Position numbers and translations under genes: made by a program. A stretch of 64,000 bases of DNA from Pyronema omphalodes. Lineage: Eukaryota > Ascomycota > Pezizomycetes > Pezizales > Pyronemataceae. The notes beneath the pieces were generated by a model that made no database searches, was not told the DNA's origin, and saw only the letters and a program-made list of their open reading frames with translations. This document shows, piece by piece, positions 22,861 to 34,370 of this stretch (its first letter is position 1; every line of letters starts with the position of its first letter). The stretch spans positions 248,001 to 312,000 of the forward strand of contig JAJJXM010000022.1 in assembly GCA_024516155.1 (NCBI GenBank), in the 5' to 3' direction.

Positions 22861-24132
22861 ATGCCATCCACTAAAGCTCGGCGGTTCAACCCAGCTCTCC
22901 CAGAATTCAGCCCGAAACGTTCCCTAAAGCCCAAGCCGGCGACACGACCCACCAAAGTCATATCGCTTCCCGAAAAGCCTCCATTGCTAGCACCTTTAAA
23001 AATAGTTTTCGGAGAAATCTCACCCCTCGATTTAACGCCCAAGAAAAATGTTGAGATCAAGACAAAGGAGGAGGAGCCAACAGTATCCATCTCACCAGCC
23101 TATAACCCTCGAGCTAATGTTTTCGTCCCAAAAGCCAGTGTTTCCGAGCCCTGTTCTCGCTTGGCTCAGCCTGTTTCATCTGTTTCCCATGCCGAGCTTC
23201 CAAGATTCCGTACGAGATCAGCTCAGCCTTTCTCTACCTCTGTAGATTCCGATGATGATTCTACGCTTGGATCCAGTTCCAAGAGTACTCCCTCGACTCC
23301 TGTCAACCAACCTATCGAGATGGATACCGAGATAGTAGAGTTTAATCCCCCAGCAGCACCTCATTCCACACCGGTTCTTAAGCCAGAACAGCCAGAGTTT
23401 CATCCTAACCAAGAGATGAACCCTCTGATGGCATATCCCGAGAACATGGCGATGGGTATGGCATTTCCCGATTTCTCTGGCGGGAACATGAACATGAACA
23501 TGAACATGAACATGTTTCCTCCTTGGGTTCCATTCCCCGGTTCTTTCCCGAATACTCCGATTGATAATATGTCTTTCCCCCCGTTTCCAATTCCATCTAT
23601 GAATCTACCATTCCCACCTCCTCCTCTAGGCTTCATCCCACCTCCTCCCCCTCCACCTCCCCAAACTCCTACCCTCCACTCTTCCTCCTACCCCTCTTTC
23701 TTCCCCGGCCCTGCCATCCCGGGATTCTCCTTCACCACGCCCGCCCCCATCAACCCCGAAAACCCCCACCAACCCTTCCACCACACCTTCTCCGTCAGCA
23801 ACACACCAACCGCGCACGCAGCCCTACGGAAGGATCAATATTTCGCCACCTCGGGTTGCGAAGATTGGGATAGGGAGGAGTTTCATGCGGCGTGGATATG
23901 GTTTTTTCATTTATGGAATTATTACAAGAATGGGGCGAATATTCCGGAGACTGTGAGGGTGAAGAGACTTGAGCAGCTGGCGGAACAAAAGGAGATGATG
24001 ATGAGGTGGTATGCGGAGTTGAGAGGGTTTAGGAGGGAGGTTAGGTATAAGGAGGCGAGAGAGTTGATGGTGCATACTACTTTGTGGTTTGGGAAGCCGG
24101 GTGGTGAGGGCCCGCCGGTGAGGTTGAGGTAG
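22861..24132 (+). CDS. Proline-rich protein with two PAM2-like motifs
   Basis: This is an intronless 423-aa ORF with a good start context (CATCATGCC). It has no recognised enzyme domain. Residues 7-18 (RRFNPALPEFSP) and 80-90 (AYNPRANVFVP) both fit the core xNPxAxxFxP of PAM2 motifs, short peptides that bind the MLLE domain of poly(A)-binding protein. The middle (about 190-330) is a long low-complexity stretch with an (NM)n run at 209-217, several FPP clusters and an eight-proline run. The C-terminal 95 residues look folded: DWDREEFHAAWIWFFHLWNY followed by a charged helix (RVKRLEQLAEQKEMMMRWYA). This architecture suggests an mRNA-associated adaptor, which is an inference. Codon use changes in the last 250 bases, becoming G-rich and C-poor. 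Confidence 0.75.
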   Translation: MPSTKARRFNPALPEFSPKRSLKPKPATRPTKVISLPEKPPLLAPLKIVFGEISPLDLTPKKNVEIKTKEEEPTVSISPAYNPRANVFVPKASVSEPCSRLAQPVSSVSHAELPRFRTRSAQPFSTSVDSDDDSTLGSSSKSTPSTPVNQPIEMDTEIVEFNPPAAPHSTPVLKPEQPEFHPNQEMNPLMAYPENMAMGMAFPDFSGGNMNMNMNMNMFPPWVPFPGSFPNTPIDNMSFPPFPIPSMNLPFPPPPLGFIPPPPPPPPQTPTLHSSSYPSFFPGPAIPGFSFTTPAPINPENPHQPFHHTFSVSNTPTAHAALRKDQYFATSGCEDWDREEFHAAWIWFFHLWNYYKNGANIPETVRVKRLEQLAEQKEMMMRWYAELRGFRREVRYKEARELMVHTTLWFGKPGGEGPPVRLR

Positions 24133-27100
24133 CTAATTGTGGTAGCGTAAGAGTGAGGTGGAACGGAATTTTAAAGGCCGGTGGGGTTCCGGTGGATGGG
24201 ATATTGGAATAGGGGTGGAACGGGGAAGAGATACGATGGAAGAAGGATATGTGATAGAAGGGGACGGAAATGGGATTAGAAGCGGTGATAGAATTGGGGA
24301 ATGGGTGGTGTTTTCGAGATATGATTGTATTTTGGATGAGATGAGTATACTTAAAGTGCATAGGGGAGAGGGTTTTTACAGGTAGAGGAATGGGGCATAT
24401 GTTGTTGTTTTTTTTTTTTTTTTTTTTTTAACTGGGTTTCAAATTTTGGTTAGACTTTGGCATAGATGGAATTTACACGGCGTTTGACATAGCATCACTG
24501 CAACTCACTTCTACACATGTAGGCTCAAAGATGCTCAATTGGTATTCGTGACTCGCTTGTCTATGGTGCCATACTCTATTATTTATCAATATCAACCAAT
24601 TACCCCGTCCCGTTTCCACAGCTGACCGACCAGTAAAACCCATTTCCCCAATCTCCAGTCCAAGTACCCAATCAACGTGACAGCCTCGGCTGTAAACTCT
24701 ATTCATCCCAACATCCAACCATAACATCATCCTTCCAGCCCAGCTGTTTCAACCCTATTCCCTTCGCCCATTAAACTTCGTTAAGCAGTGCCATCCATCC
24801 ATCAATCTACAATCAAATATCGCGCCACGTAAAACGTCATCTATGCATCCACCATATTCCATCCCAACATTAACCATATCCCCATCCCTCTATTGAGCAT
24901 CCACCCGTACTCCCAGCCACCACCACGCATCAATTCATCCGCCCTTCCATGTAAACCCGCAAAACGCATGATAAAAACAAAACGCCATGAACCTCCGAAA
25001 AAAAAAAAGATTCCCAATAAAACTAAAAACAAAGCGCCTCATAAAGTTCGTGTCGTATCGTATCGTATCTATCATAATGTCTATGTATGCTGTGAGTAAA
25101 CCACAAGCCTGTGTGGTCCCAACCTCCCCGGTCCAATATACTGCTGTGCTTTGTACAACTGTAACCATCACTGAAACACCACACCAACGCCAGTCGTTTC
25201 CTTGATTCCTTAATTCCTAGTTCGAGAGGGAAGCTTTGCCCGGTGTCGTGCCTCATGGATAGCCAGCGGTTCGTTAGTTCGTTAATTCATTATTTCGTTA
25301 ATTCGTTATCGTCAACCGCCACTTCTACCAGCTTAAATGCCGAGCCCGTTCCTCAGTAACTAAAACTATGGGAACCCTCCTCGTTCGTCCGGTCGTAGTT
25401 GTACTACCTGTCGCAATCCTCGCTGATTGAGGCATCGATTGTTGTTCGTAGTAACCCTCGGTCCAGTAGATTGTTTCAACGGGTTTATGGGTTGGTCTTG
25501 GGGGCTTGCTTATGCAGCAGCATAGTTTCCGGAGGTGTTTGACAATGGTTCGGATTGGTGCGCGGATGAGGACTGTGAGATTGGTACACATGTCTTGGTC
25601 TTTGGGAGATCTGGTGGTGGGGTTATCGATAGCGGATGGGATAGGACAGCGAGCGACGTTGACGGAAAGAAGAAAATATAAAACAATTGTCGAAGTTGTA
25701 AAAGAATGTTTAACAATGTTTCTTATAGTTGGGATGGAAGGGGAAAAAAGTATTCTCTCGGGACGCAGAGGGAAATGGTTCGCATATGTATAATATTTTG
25801 GTCACCTTTTTTTTTTTTTTAGTTCCCTTTGATGTGATGCCCACCATACCCCGTTGTTGACTCCCGTTGATTCCCGTTGGTTCCCGGTATTAGTTCCACA
25901 GAAAGGAGGTGTGAGCACGTGGTTCTGCGTCTGTGGTTCACGAGTTGCATCGAGTCACCAGGCAGGCTATTACTTAGATGCCATTCCATGCCATGTTTCG
26001 GAAACAGTTCATGCAGACAGAAGACTTACGTGTGTGACCGTACCATGGTACTGGATGACCTTTGGTGTTGGTGTCGATGTGTCATGCGTTATGCGCTATT
26101 AGTGGCGAACCACCGAGGACATGGATAACCGGAATCATGAAACCTCACCCGCAGGATGTTTAGCAAATAAACGGTTGACCACCTCACACCGTTGATAGAC
26201 AGAACTCCGGTACACATTGGGACATTCTGAATACTGAACTTAGTGGGGGCGGAGAAAATAGAATATTCTATGTATGGAAAATGAAAATGAAATATGTTAT
26301 GTTAAAGATTCTTCGGGGATATGGTTGATATGGTTATGATACCATATCATACCATACCATGCCGAGGTAACTCAATCAAGGCCGGCCAGCCAGCCACAGT
26401 ATTGAATACCACGCCTTTCTAGCTAGACCTTCACTTCGGCTTCCTTCAATTTCGGGGCATCGGACCATCGGGTTCGTGTTGAAGCATAACATCGCACCAA
26501 GCATGCGGGGTTCGTAAAAGCGAAGAAGCAAGAAGCAAGATAACCAACCAGCCTCATGCTCAGTTCAGATCAGTTTTAGTCTGATGATGGATCTCTCAAC
26601 AAAATACTTCTAGACTTCTATGTACAATGGGTACCTAAGCAGACTAGTTTTTTAGTAACAAAAATTCCGGGCACTCCAAGTGACACCAAGCATCATTTGC
26701 TCAACTCCACCCGACAGCTGTCACTTATGTCTTATGTCTTGCCTGGCAATTCAGATAACGTAATTCCCCCCGGCTTTGGCCCTTGTTTTTTCAGGGTAGA
26801 CTAATACCTTTAGCGCTCGTGTGTGGTATACTGGACTCGTAGCCTCGTACATATTTGTTCCGTTTGCACATTTTTCATTTTTTCATACGGTGACAACCGC
26901 GCCTGACACGCAGGCAGAGCATATGGTGCAAGAACGACGTCTGTCATTCCCTGTTATGTACGAATCTTGAATCCTCTAATCCTAACAGCCCTCTCCCCTA
27001 TTCCTCCAGCCAGTAATGTGTTCATGCAGCAGATGCAAGCAGATGTCGGAATCTCCAGGAATGTATTAGTTTGACTGTTAGTTAGCTTTTAGCGTTTGGC

Positions 27101-27328
27101 GTTTTCCCAGAAGTGGACTGCGATCTAAACTTCAAAGACATACATATACATATCCACCATAGCTAGTTCCTAACTAACAATTGACTAATCTCGAAAAGGA
27201 AGAAACTGCAGAAACTGCATCTTGCTTTGTTTTCAGACAAAATATGCAAGTGACATGTAAGTGCAAGACATTTTTTTAAGAAAAGTTCTAGATTTTAATT
27301 CTGATCATGTGTAAGTAAGTGCAAAACG
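24133..27328. other. Intergenic region, no recognised gene
   Basis: It contains a poly-T run (24409-24429), small tandem TTCGTTAATTCG words (25266-25312), a poly-T run (25808-25820), and ATACCATACC words (26338-26362). Open frames here are short and unsupported. Confidence 0.5.
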
Positions 27329-27657
27329 AAACAACAAAACAACAAAACAATAAAACAACAAAACAACAAAACAACAAAACAACAAAACAACAAAACAACA
27401 AAACAACAAAACAACAAAACAACAAAACAACAAAACAACAAAACAACAAAACAACAAAACAACAAAACAACAAAACAACAAAACAACAAAACAACAAAAC
27501 AACAAAACAACAAAACAACAAAACAACAAAACAACAAAACAACAAAACAACAAAACAACAAAACAACAAAACAACAAAACAACAAAACAACAAAACAACA
27601 AAACAACAAAACAACAAAACAACAAAACAACAAAACAACAAAACAACAAAACAACAA
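27329..27657. repeat. Perfect 8-base microsatellite (ACAACAAA)n, about 330 bp
   Basis: About 41 copies of an 8-base unit run almost without error; the single clear variant is near 27345-27355 (CAATAAAAC). Period 8 keeps all frames open on both strands, giving spurious ORFs. It lies 27 bases outside the TIR element at 27685. Confidence 0.95.
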
Positions 27658-28319
27658 AGTGTGACATGACATGACTGTCATGACTACGGCAACGCATCTG
27701 TACATGGAGGGACAAAAAAACTTTGCATTTTTAATTTGCATTTACACTTTTCACTTTTCATCTGTTGCAACGCAGCAGTGCAACTGAGGAAGAGTGCCCA
27801 CCTACCAAAATAAATTGTCGCCCCAACGACGCAGCCACACCGCTGACTAAAACACTGACAGATGCGCATCACAAAATCGCAAGCGCGTACCGCTGCTGCA
27901 CTGCGCAGAGATGCGGTTTTGCTTCAACGCTTGAAGACACAGCGTGATACTTTACTTGGGCATTCATAGATGGATGAAATGTTGAATTTATGTGTTATGT
28001 GTTATTTTACAATGTTATCCTGTATCTCCATATCTCAGGTTTGTCGTTTCTCCGCGTCATGCACCAGAGTTTTCTCCACCATGGTCTCTACTACCAAGAT
28101 TGCCACTGCAGAGTGGATACAGGTAAGCAATGCTCCCGCTATGGAGGATGACCCGGAAGGAAGAAGAATAGGTTGGGAAACACTGATCAAATCTGGGAAC
28201 GAGCATGAAGCAGTTCTGATCGAACAAGACGTATAATGCTGTAAAAAAAACAAAAAACACTAAAGACAGATACATAATTAAGTACCTAGATAGCCGAAGG
28301 ACAGCAAAAGCGAGAAATC

Positions 28320-28620
28320 AGTATTGAGCCAGAAAAGCCGAATAGAGGAAGTGCGAGGAAGAAGAGAAAAGGATGAGACGAAAACTGAAGAGGGGCGAGT
28401 GGAGAAGTCTGAAAGGAATAGGAAAAAGGCTAGGGCGAAGTGAGAGAGGCGGAGAGAAGGGGAGCGGAGATGAGTGAAACGGAGCAGGGAAGAGAGTAGT
28501 GGAGAAGAGAGGAGCGGAGAGACGAGGAGCGGTGAAGACGGAAATAGAGCGGTGAGGAGAGAAGCGGAGAGAAAAGAAGAGCAGAGGAGAGCTGGGGAGA
28601 GCAGGGGATAGCTGGGGAGA
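28320..28620. repeat. Polypurine-rich tract
   Basis: Nearly 300 bases on the plus strand are G and A with only scattered pyrimidines, built from variants of GGAGAGAAG and GAGCGGAG. Such tracts can form triplex DNA and stall polymerases. It occupies the right half of the TIR element. Confidence 0.75.
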
Positions 28621-28626
28621 GCAGGG

Positions 28627-28641
28627 TTAGGGTAACCCTAA
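28627..28641. repeat. Head-to-head telomere-like word
   Basis: TTAGGGTAACCCTAA is one TTAGGG and one CCCTAA fused head to head, the fungal telomere repeat in both orientations. Only one unit on each side is present, so chance is possible. Confidence 0.35.
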
Positions 28642-28760
28642 TCAGCAGTGTGGCTGTGTCGTTGCGTTGCAACAGATGAATCCTGAAAAATAAAAATTGC
28701 AAAATGCAAAGTTTTTTTGTCCCTCCATGTACAGATGCGTTGCCGTACATGACAGCTCAG

Positions 28761-31085
28761 AGATCAGATATTAAAGATCAAAAATTACAGATTAGAGGAA
28801 TATTGCCTAGTAAGTTATACTTACGACCACCTGGGGAAATGATTTTCCTTTTACTTTTACTTTGCCTTTTTTACATATTTCACCTGTTTTGTTCCTTTTT
28901 TTCCTTCCTTCGTCCGATGCAAAAACCCTGTCACTATTTATGTTATTTATTTATTTATTGAATCATACGCTGACCGAGGCCTAAAAGCACTATTTATGTT
29001 TCGAAAGAGATCTGACGGTGAGTATACAAATCCGAGCTGTCCACAGGACAAGTTCATCGTCAATAGATACAGATATAGATACAGATACAGATATAGATAC
29101 CCTAGGTATAGTATAGACGTGCCCTTCCGTAGGTATACCTTGCATATCCGTTGAAAATAGCCGTTTAAAAGTGTAGGCACATGCATAATGGTGTAACTTT
29201 GTGATCTTGGGAGGTTGATCTCGGGAGGTTATTCCTCCCTTCCTCCCTTCCTCCCTCCCTTCCTTCCTTCCTTCCTGCCTTCCTTCCTTCCTTCCGGTGA
29301 CTGGTCATATGAACCCCGGTGGGTGTTACTAGATCACTACAAAGATCACTAGATCAGTATATCATCCGGTCGCCAGGGCAGGGATATATGGGAGATATGT
29401 GAGATATTGTCGCTATATTCCGGCTATTTTTGGTGAGAGAGATTTAGAGGAAAATAGAAATAGAGATAGAAAAAAAACTAGCAAAAGCAAGAGAAAAATA
29501 AATAGAAAAATAAATAGAAAGATGAATAGCGACAAGACGTACATATATTCTATATCTCATATCATATATCTTATCGTATATTGAATTTGTGGAATATGAT
29601 ATAGTATGGTAACATATAAAGAGACAAACCTCAAAGACTTTGAGATACTACTAAATTGGAGAGAGTCACAAGAGATAGATAGGTTGTTTATATATAGAAG
29701 GAACTCTAAACTCTAAAATAATATTGCTTGTCTCAAACATACATACATGATGTACATACCAAACATACATAAAAAAATAATTTTATTTATTTATCTATGC
29801 CTGTGGCTGTACTGTACGATATGTATACCATACTTCTTAGCGCCGAAGAATGGGGACGTCTCCATCATAAAAGTTAACAATCTTTAGACGTTAATGATGA
29901 CTAATGAATTCTCCCTAAACATACATGAGCCTCGCCGGCCCTGGCCCCGGTCTACCAAGCACCAAGCACCAACTATGTTGTACATACATACAGGCACCAG
30001 CACCAGCTCATCTGCATCATCTTTAGCTTCACTTCACTTCTCACAAAGAGTTGGCTTAGCTTAGCACATTGTGTCTACGCGTCGTTACAGCACATCCATC
30101 AAAATCCATCAGTTTTATGGACATCCTATGGTTCTATGAACATTCCACCGGCTAGTATTAGCGGGATTTTGCTGTTACATATGTTCTACATAACATTTCG
30201 CGATCCCGGTTTTCGTTGTGAATTAGCAAAAAAAACTCATCTGATCTCGTCGAAGATATGATATGAGATCGTTTGCAACTCCAGATTCTGGCTCCGGTAA
30301 AGATATTATTGGATAAGGCATAACACTCTAATGAGACTTATCTAGTATCTATCTAGTATCCCTTCGAAGAGATGACTTAGAACTTACTAGTTGTCGTGGA
30401 CTATGGTGTACCGATTCGTGGTACATATCCTAACTAGTAGAGCAGCAGTGACTATTAGTCAATAGTCAATATGGCTAAAGAGTGCTAAATCCTGGGAAGA
30501 TGTGAATAAGTGGTTGAGATGTCGATGATGGTCGCTGGTGGAGTTTATGTACATTGTACATAGGTAGCTTCCGAGCTGCGGTCTGCGGGCTGCGGTCTGG
30601 ATTTTGGATTACAAAGAGTAATACAGGCAACTAACGATAGATAGACTAATGCTATAAGTTCCTATAAGGTCCTATAAGTTGTGCTTACACGCAGTCAGTC
30701 AGCCGCGGTCTGTGACGGCCAAGGCTATTGCTATGGCAGTGGCAGTGGCAGTGGGTATGTAACCCTAAAACTCAATTTTGAATTGATTTTAGTCAACAGA
30801 AGAAGGTAAAAGAGAGGAACTTGATGTATTAAGAAATAATCATTTTTTAAGTATTACCAAAAGCAAATCAAAGCATAATTTTTCTTGCTGGCGGCCATCT
30901 TTCGTTGAAAACATCAAACAATCCCTAAGTACTTTACACCCGAAATGCAAACTTGAATGGAAATAATATCAGCACCAAACACCTTCGTTACATCCATCCC
31001 CATAACTAATAGTGCATTCTATTCTGATTCAAGAAAATCCCCCCCCCCCCCCCCCCCCCCCTACACATACACCACAACACATCGC
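28761..31085. other. Intergenic region, no recognised gene
   Basis: It contains TTTA repeats (28938-28960), a GATATAGATACA array (29064-29100), a CCTT/CCTCCC pyrimidine tract (29226-29294), and AT-rich DNA with many ATACAT words. A run of 23 C (31039-31061) lies just 3' of the SNW gene. Confidence 0.5.
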
Positions 31086-32878
31086 TTACTCGTCATTTCT
31101 CGCTCGCTTATTGCTGCGGTCACCTTGCAGCTGTAGACCGTGTTTCTTGTTTCCTACCTCATCACCAACACTCTTGACAAACGCATCCACTCCGAATGGA
31201 TCCAAAGTATCCGGCTTATCCTTCTCGAACTGCACCGGACCATCCCTCTGCTCTACATCGGCCGCACCCTTGAATCCCTTTTGTGCCCTTCCTAGGACCT
31301 CAAAGCGGTTTGCCTTTTTGATCCTATCCATCTCGTTATCGGCAGCGTCTGCCTCATCCTCCATTTGCACTGTTGGGCGGTAGATAGCATTTGCAGCCTC
31401 AGCAGCAGCAAATAAGGGTTTATCGTATGGGTTGTCCTCATTGTATCCACCACCAAATGACGAGCTCTGGTTGAATAATCTGGAATCAAACATAGTGTCT
31501 TGACCGGCGGTAGGTTTTGCCAGACCCAAAGCCATTTTCTCAGAAATATCACGACCCTGTTCTCTTGCAAGAACCTGCATTTTTCTCTCCTGTCCCATAC
31601 GCTTCATACGAAGCTCTCGCTGGTCCTCCGCACGACGTTCACGACGCATACGTTCACGTTCACGCATAGCCTCATCATCCTCGGAATCTGAACGGTCAGA
31701 CGAAGGCGATCTGGTTCTGGAACGACGGGAATCTGCGCTGTCGACACTGCGGGAACGACTGCGTGACCGACGGCGTGATGTACGTGCATTGGCTGCTTCT
31801 CGTGCCTTCTGTGCAAGCTCTCTGATGTGCTCTTCTTTTGCTGCTTTCTCTTTCTCCGCAAGCTTTTGCTGCATCAACGCACGCTGCTTGACTTCCTCAC
31901 GAGCGTGTCTGTCGGCGGTAAAGAGTGCTTCTGAGAATTGAGCGAACTTGTCGTTGATTGTGACGTCTTGTAGACCGCGTCCGTCGGCTGCGAGACGCTT
32001 GTCAAGTGGTACTGTGTATCCCTTAGGGTTCTTCCAGTTTGATACGGGTGGGGGAATATTCCAGGCTTCTTGGTCGGCGGCGGTAAGTTTTCGGGGAGGT
32101 GAGTGCATAACGGGGGGTGGTGGGGAGCCGGGTCCTCGGGGGATCTTGCGGTGCTTGAACTTCGGTGGTTCCATAGGGTCCTGCTGCTTCTCGATAATCT
32201 TGATGATACGGTCTGACTTCTTGGATGTGTCTCCCATCTGGCTAGAGGGTGTGTACCGCACATACTGAGCCTCTCTCTTCTCGTTTCCCTTCACACTTTT
32301 TGGTTTCTGTGCAGCCACCGCCCCCGAAACAAGCTTCTCAAGAGCTTGTCGTGTCCTTTCCGCTGTAGCCTCCACTTCCTCCTCACTTGGCCTCTCCAAA
32401 CTAATCTCGCCGATGTCTGCGCGTTGCCGAAGTGGAATCAGGTCCTTAAACGACGCGTGAACAATCCTATTACTACCGTGTCCCTGTTTCGCAATTGCAT
32501 CGTACTTGACTTTTCCCTCAGCATCAACCTGTAGCGCGAGTGCCTTCTGTTTCGTCGTCTTGCCCCCCTTCCGTCCCATATCCAATGGGTACTGTGCAAT
32601 TGGGATTTCAGGGAATGCTCCACCGTCGCCATAGTCCTCTTGTGATCGTGGTCGCCATGTTGTGCGCTGTCCGTAAGGTGGGGGCCCGTATTGCTGTAAA
32701 AAAATTAGCATCGTCCGGTCAAGGCAAGATAGAAACCGACCTTCAAAACTAGCTGTTGCCTCTCAACATCTGCGTTGCCGAGAATACGTGCTGTAGGACG
32801 CGCCGCGGAGCGATCATCTTCCGAAGCGTGTTTTGGGGCCGGAAGCACTTTGTTGAGGCCTGCAGCGATAGAGGTCAT
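31086..32878 (-). CDS. prp45: Pre-mRNA-processing protein 45, SNW/SKIP family
   Basis: This is a spliceosome component that stays with the catalytic complex and helps 3' splice-site selection and second-step splicing. There are two exons: 32741-32878 (46 codons) and 31086-32693. They join as VERQQLVLK-QYGPPPYGQR, as in other fungal homologues. The total is 581 aa. The intron is 47 nt with a weak donor GTCGGT, a good TGCTAAT branch site and a TTTTTTTACAG acceptor. Visible family features are GDGGAFPE with YPLDMGRK, KYDAIAKQGH, the signature SNWKNPKGYTVPLDKRLAAD (264 onward), an RS-like block RRRSRSRSRS, a basic coiled region, and the conserved C-terminal EDNPYDKPLF. The start at 32878 was chosen because MTSIAAGLNKVLPAPKH matches the usual family N-terminus; further upstream methionines are in-frame but lack that pattern. 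Confidence 0.95.
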
Positions 32879-34270
32879 CGTGGTCGTTTCTGTGATATGA
32901 TGCGTGATAGTTGACGTTGAGGCGCGACACATTGGAAGGTTGCTTTCTGCCAAGGTTACTAATGCACGTGATATGGTTTAGGGTTGTTCCAACAAACAGT
33001 GGTAGACGGACCCATTGCATATTACACGATAGTCGCGCAAATAACAGAAGGTTAGTGATAAGTCGCTATTTCTTTAATACCATTGCTGTTCGGCTTTCTC
33101 CAGGTGGCCTGGTTTTGCACAAAAAACCAGCGTCTCGAAAGAGTCAAGTTTAAAACCCTTCTCCGCAGACTCTCCCCCATACGTAGAATACTCTCAGAAA
33201 GTCCAGGAAAAAAGATATTTAATTCTGGTTAAAACATTTTCTGTATTTACGGTAGGGATTTTTGGTGATTATTTTAAAATAATTTTTCTTCGACACATGG
33301 AGGGTGGTTTGGCCAGGCGGAATTTGTTCAAATCACTCGAATATTTCTTTAGTCCCTTTGGGGCCCGGTTTAAAAGAAGTGCAATCCAATTTATGGTTGT
33401 TGAATCTCTTATTAAGTGAAACTAGTCGTAACTTTTTGGACATGAACATTCCACCATCAAATGAATACTAGTAGAATCCCACAGGAAGTCTGTGGTTAGT
33501 AGAAGCTTTGCATAATGAATATTTTGCATCACGATGAGGGTATATCCAGTGTCTTTATATTTATCGCCGTAATTTCATCGGCCAAAAGTGAGGCCCAGCC
33601 ATTATAGCTTGTACTTCTGTGGTAGCATAGCTGGCGTTTCCGACTACAAGTATATTGCCAACATCTGAAACTTATGATATACCAAGTGCGAAAGTATGGG
33701 TCTTTGTATTAAGGGAGCTCCTCTGACAATTACGGACCTGATGCGTCGGCTTTTTTTGTTGACACAGATCTCAGCGTATATTGCGAGACTTGGAGTTATT
33801 CGAAAACACCAGTCTTTACAATCAAGACACGATCCGTCTCTACCACTATTCAAGCACTGGCTCACCAGGATTGCTTTGAGGATACACGGTGAAGTAATCG
33901 GAAATTATTTAGCTGACTTCATTCTGTTTGTTTTTCCACTTTATTATTTTTAAGCGTTTTATGCTGAATGCTTATTTATGCTTTCAGGTTGCTAGAATTG
34001 TATGATTCGCTTTGCGTATTGGCTACACATGTCGGCTGAGGATGGAAAACGCGCTGTTAGGCCAGGCGATAGGTAGTATAATGTTCTCCCATTTATGTGT
34101 CTGGAAGTTGGGGGCGGATTTCATGTTATCAGAGATAGCATTACGTTTTATATGCTTCAGCCATGATGAGTTATGGAAGCTGCATATGGGAAGAACCCCC
34201 TAAGTATGGTTTTGATCGAAGGTGTACAACTACTCTTATATTGTTATGATTAACATTGCAGTCATCAATT
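32879..34270. other. Intergenic region, no recognised gene
   Basis: This covers the promoter of the SNW gene and the 5' flank of a tRNA-Leu gene. Short open frames (for example 33696-33953) carry no motif I recognise. Confidence 0.5.
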
Positions 34271-34370
34271 GGCGGGATGGCCGAGTTGGTTATGGCGCCA
34301 GGTTAAGGTTACCTTAATATCGATTCCTGGTTCGGGAAACTGAGCGTGGGTTCAAGTCCCACTTCCGTCA
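34271..34370 (+). tRNA. tRNA-Leu (anticodon AAG), with intron
   Basis: This is a class II tRNA. The acceptor GGCGGGA pairs with TTCCGTC (G-U pairs included), the D arm is GGCCGAGTTGGTTATGGC, and the anticodon stem is CCAGG/CCTGG with loop TTAAGG...T. The anticodon is AAG. A 16-nt intron (TTACCTTAATATCGAT) follows position 37; its CCTT can pair with the AAGG of the anticodon loop, as usual. There is a long variable arm, and the T arm is GTGGG-TTCAAGT-CCCAC. A T-rich terminator starts at 34375. CCA is not encoded. Confidence 0.92.

Larger units (their letters stand above)
27685..28747. mobile_element. 1.06-kb element with long terminal inverted repeats
   Basis: The left end (27685 onward, starting TACGGCAACGCATCTGTACA) and the reverse complement of the right end (28747 backward) are identical for 47 bases. 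They remain similar to about 100 bases, where both have TTCATCTGTTGCAACGCA. CATGAC flanks both ends (27679-27684 and 28748-28753) and may be a 6-bp target duplication; an alternative reading is a TA duplication. The interior encodes no transposase I can see. It contains a polypurine stretch (about 28320-28620) and a head-to-head telomere-like word. The superfamily is not assigned. Confidence 0.75.

Noticed and set aside
27288..27741. VVLLFCCF-type membrane-like open frames
   Set aside because: They are products of the 8-base array in all frames, not proteins.
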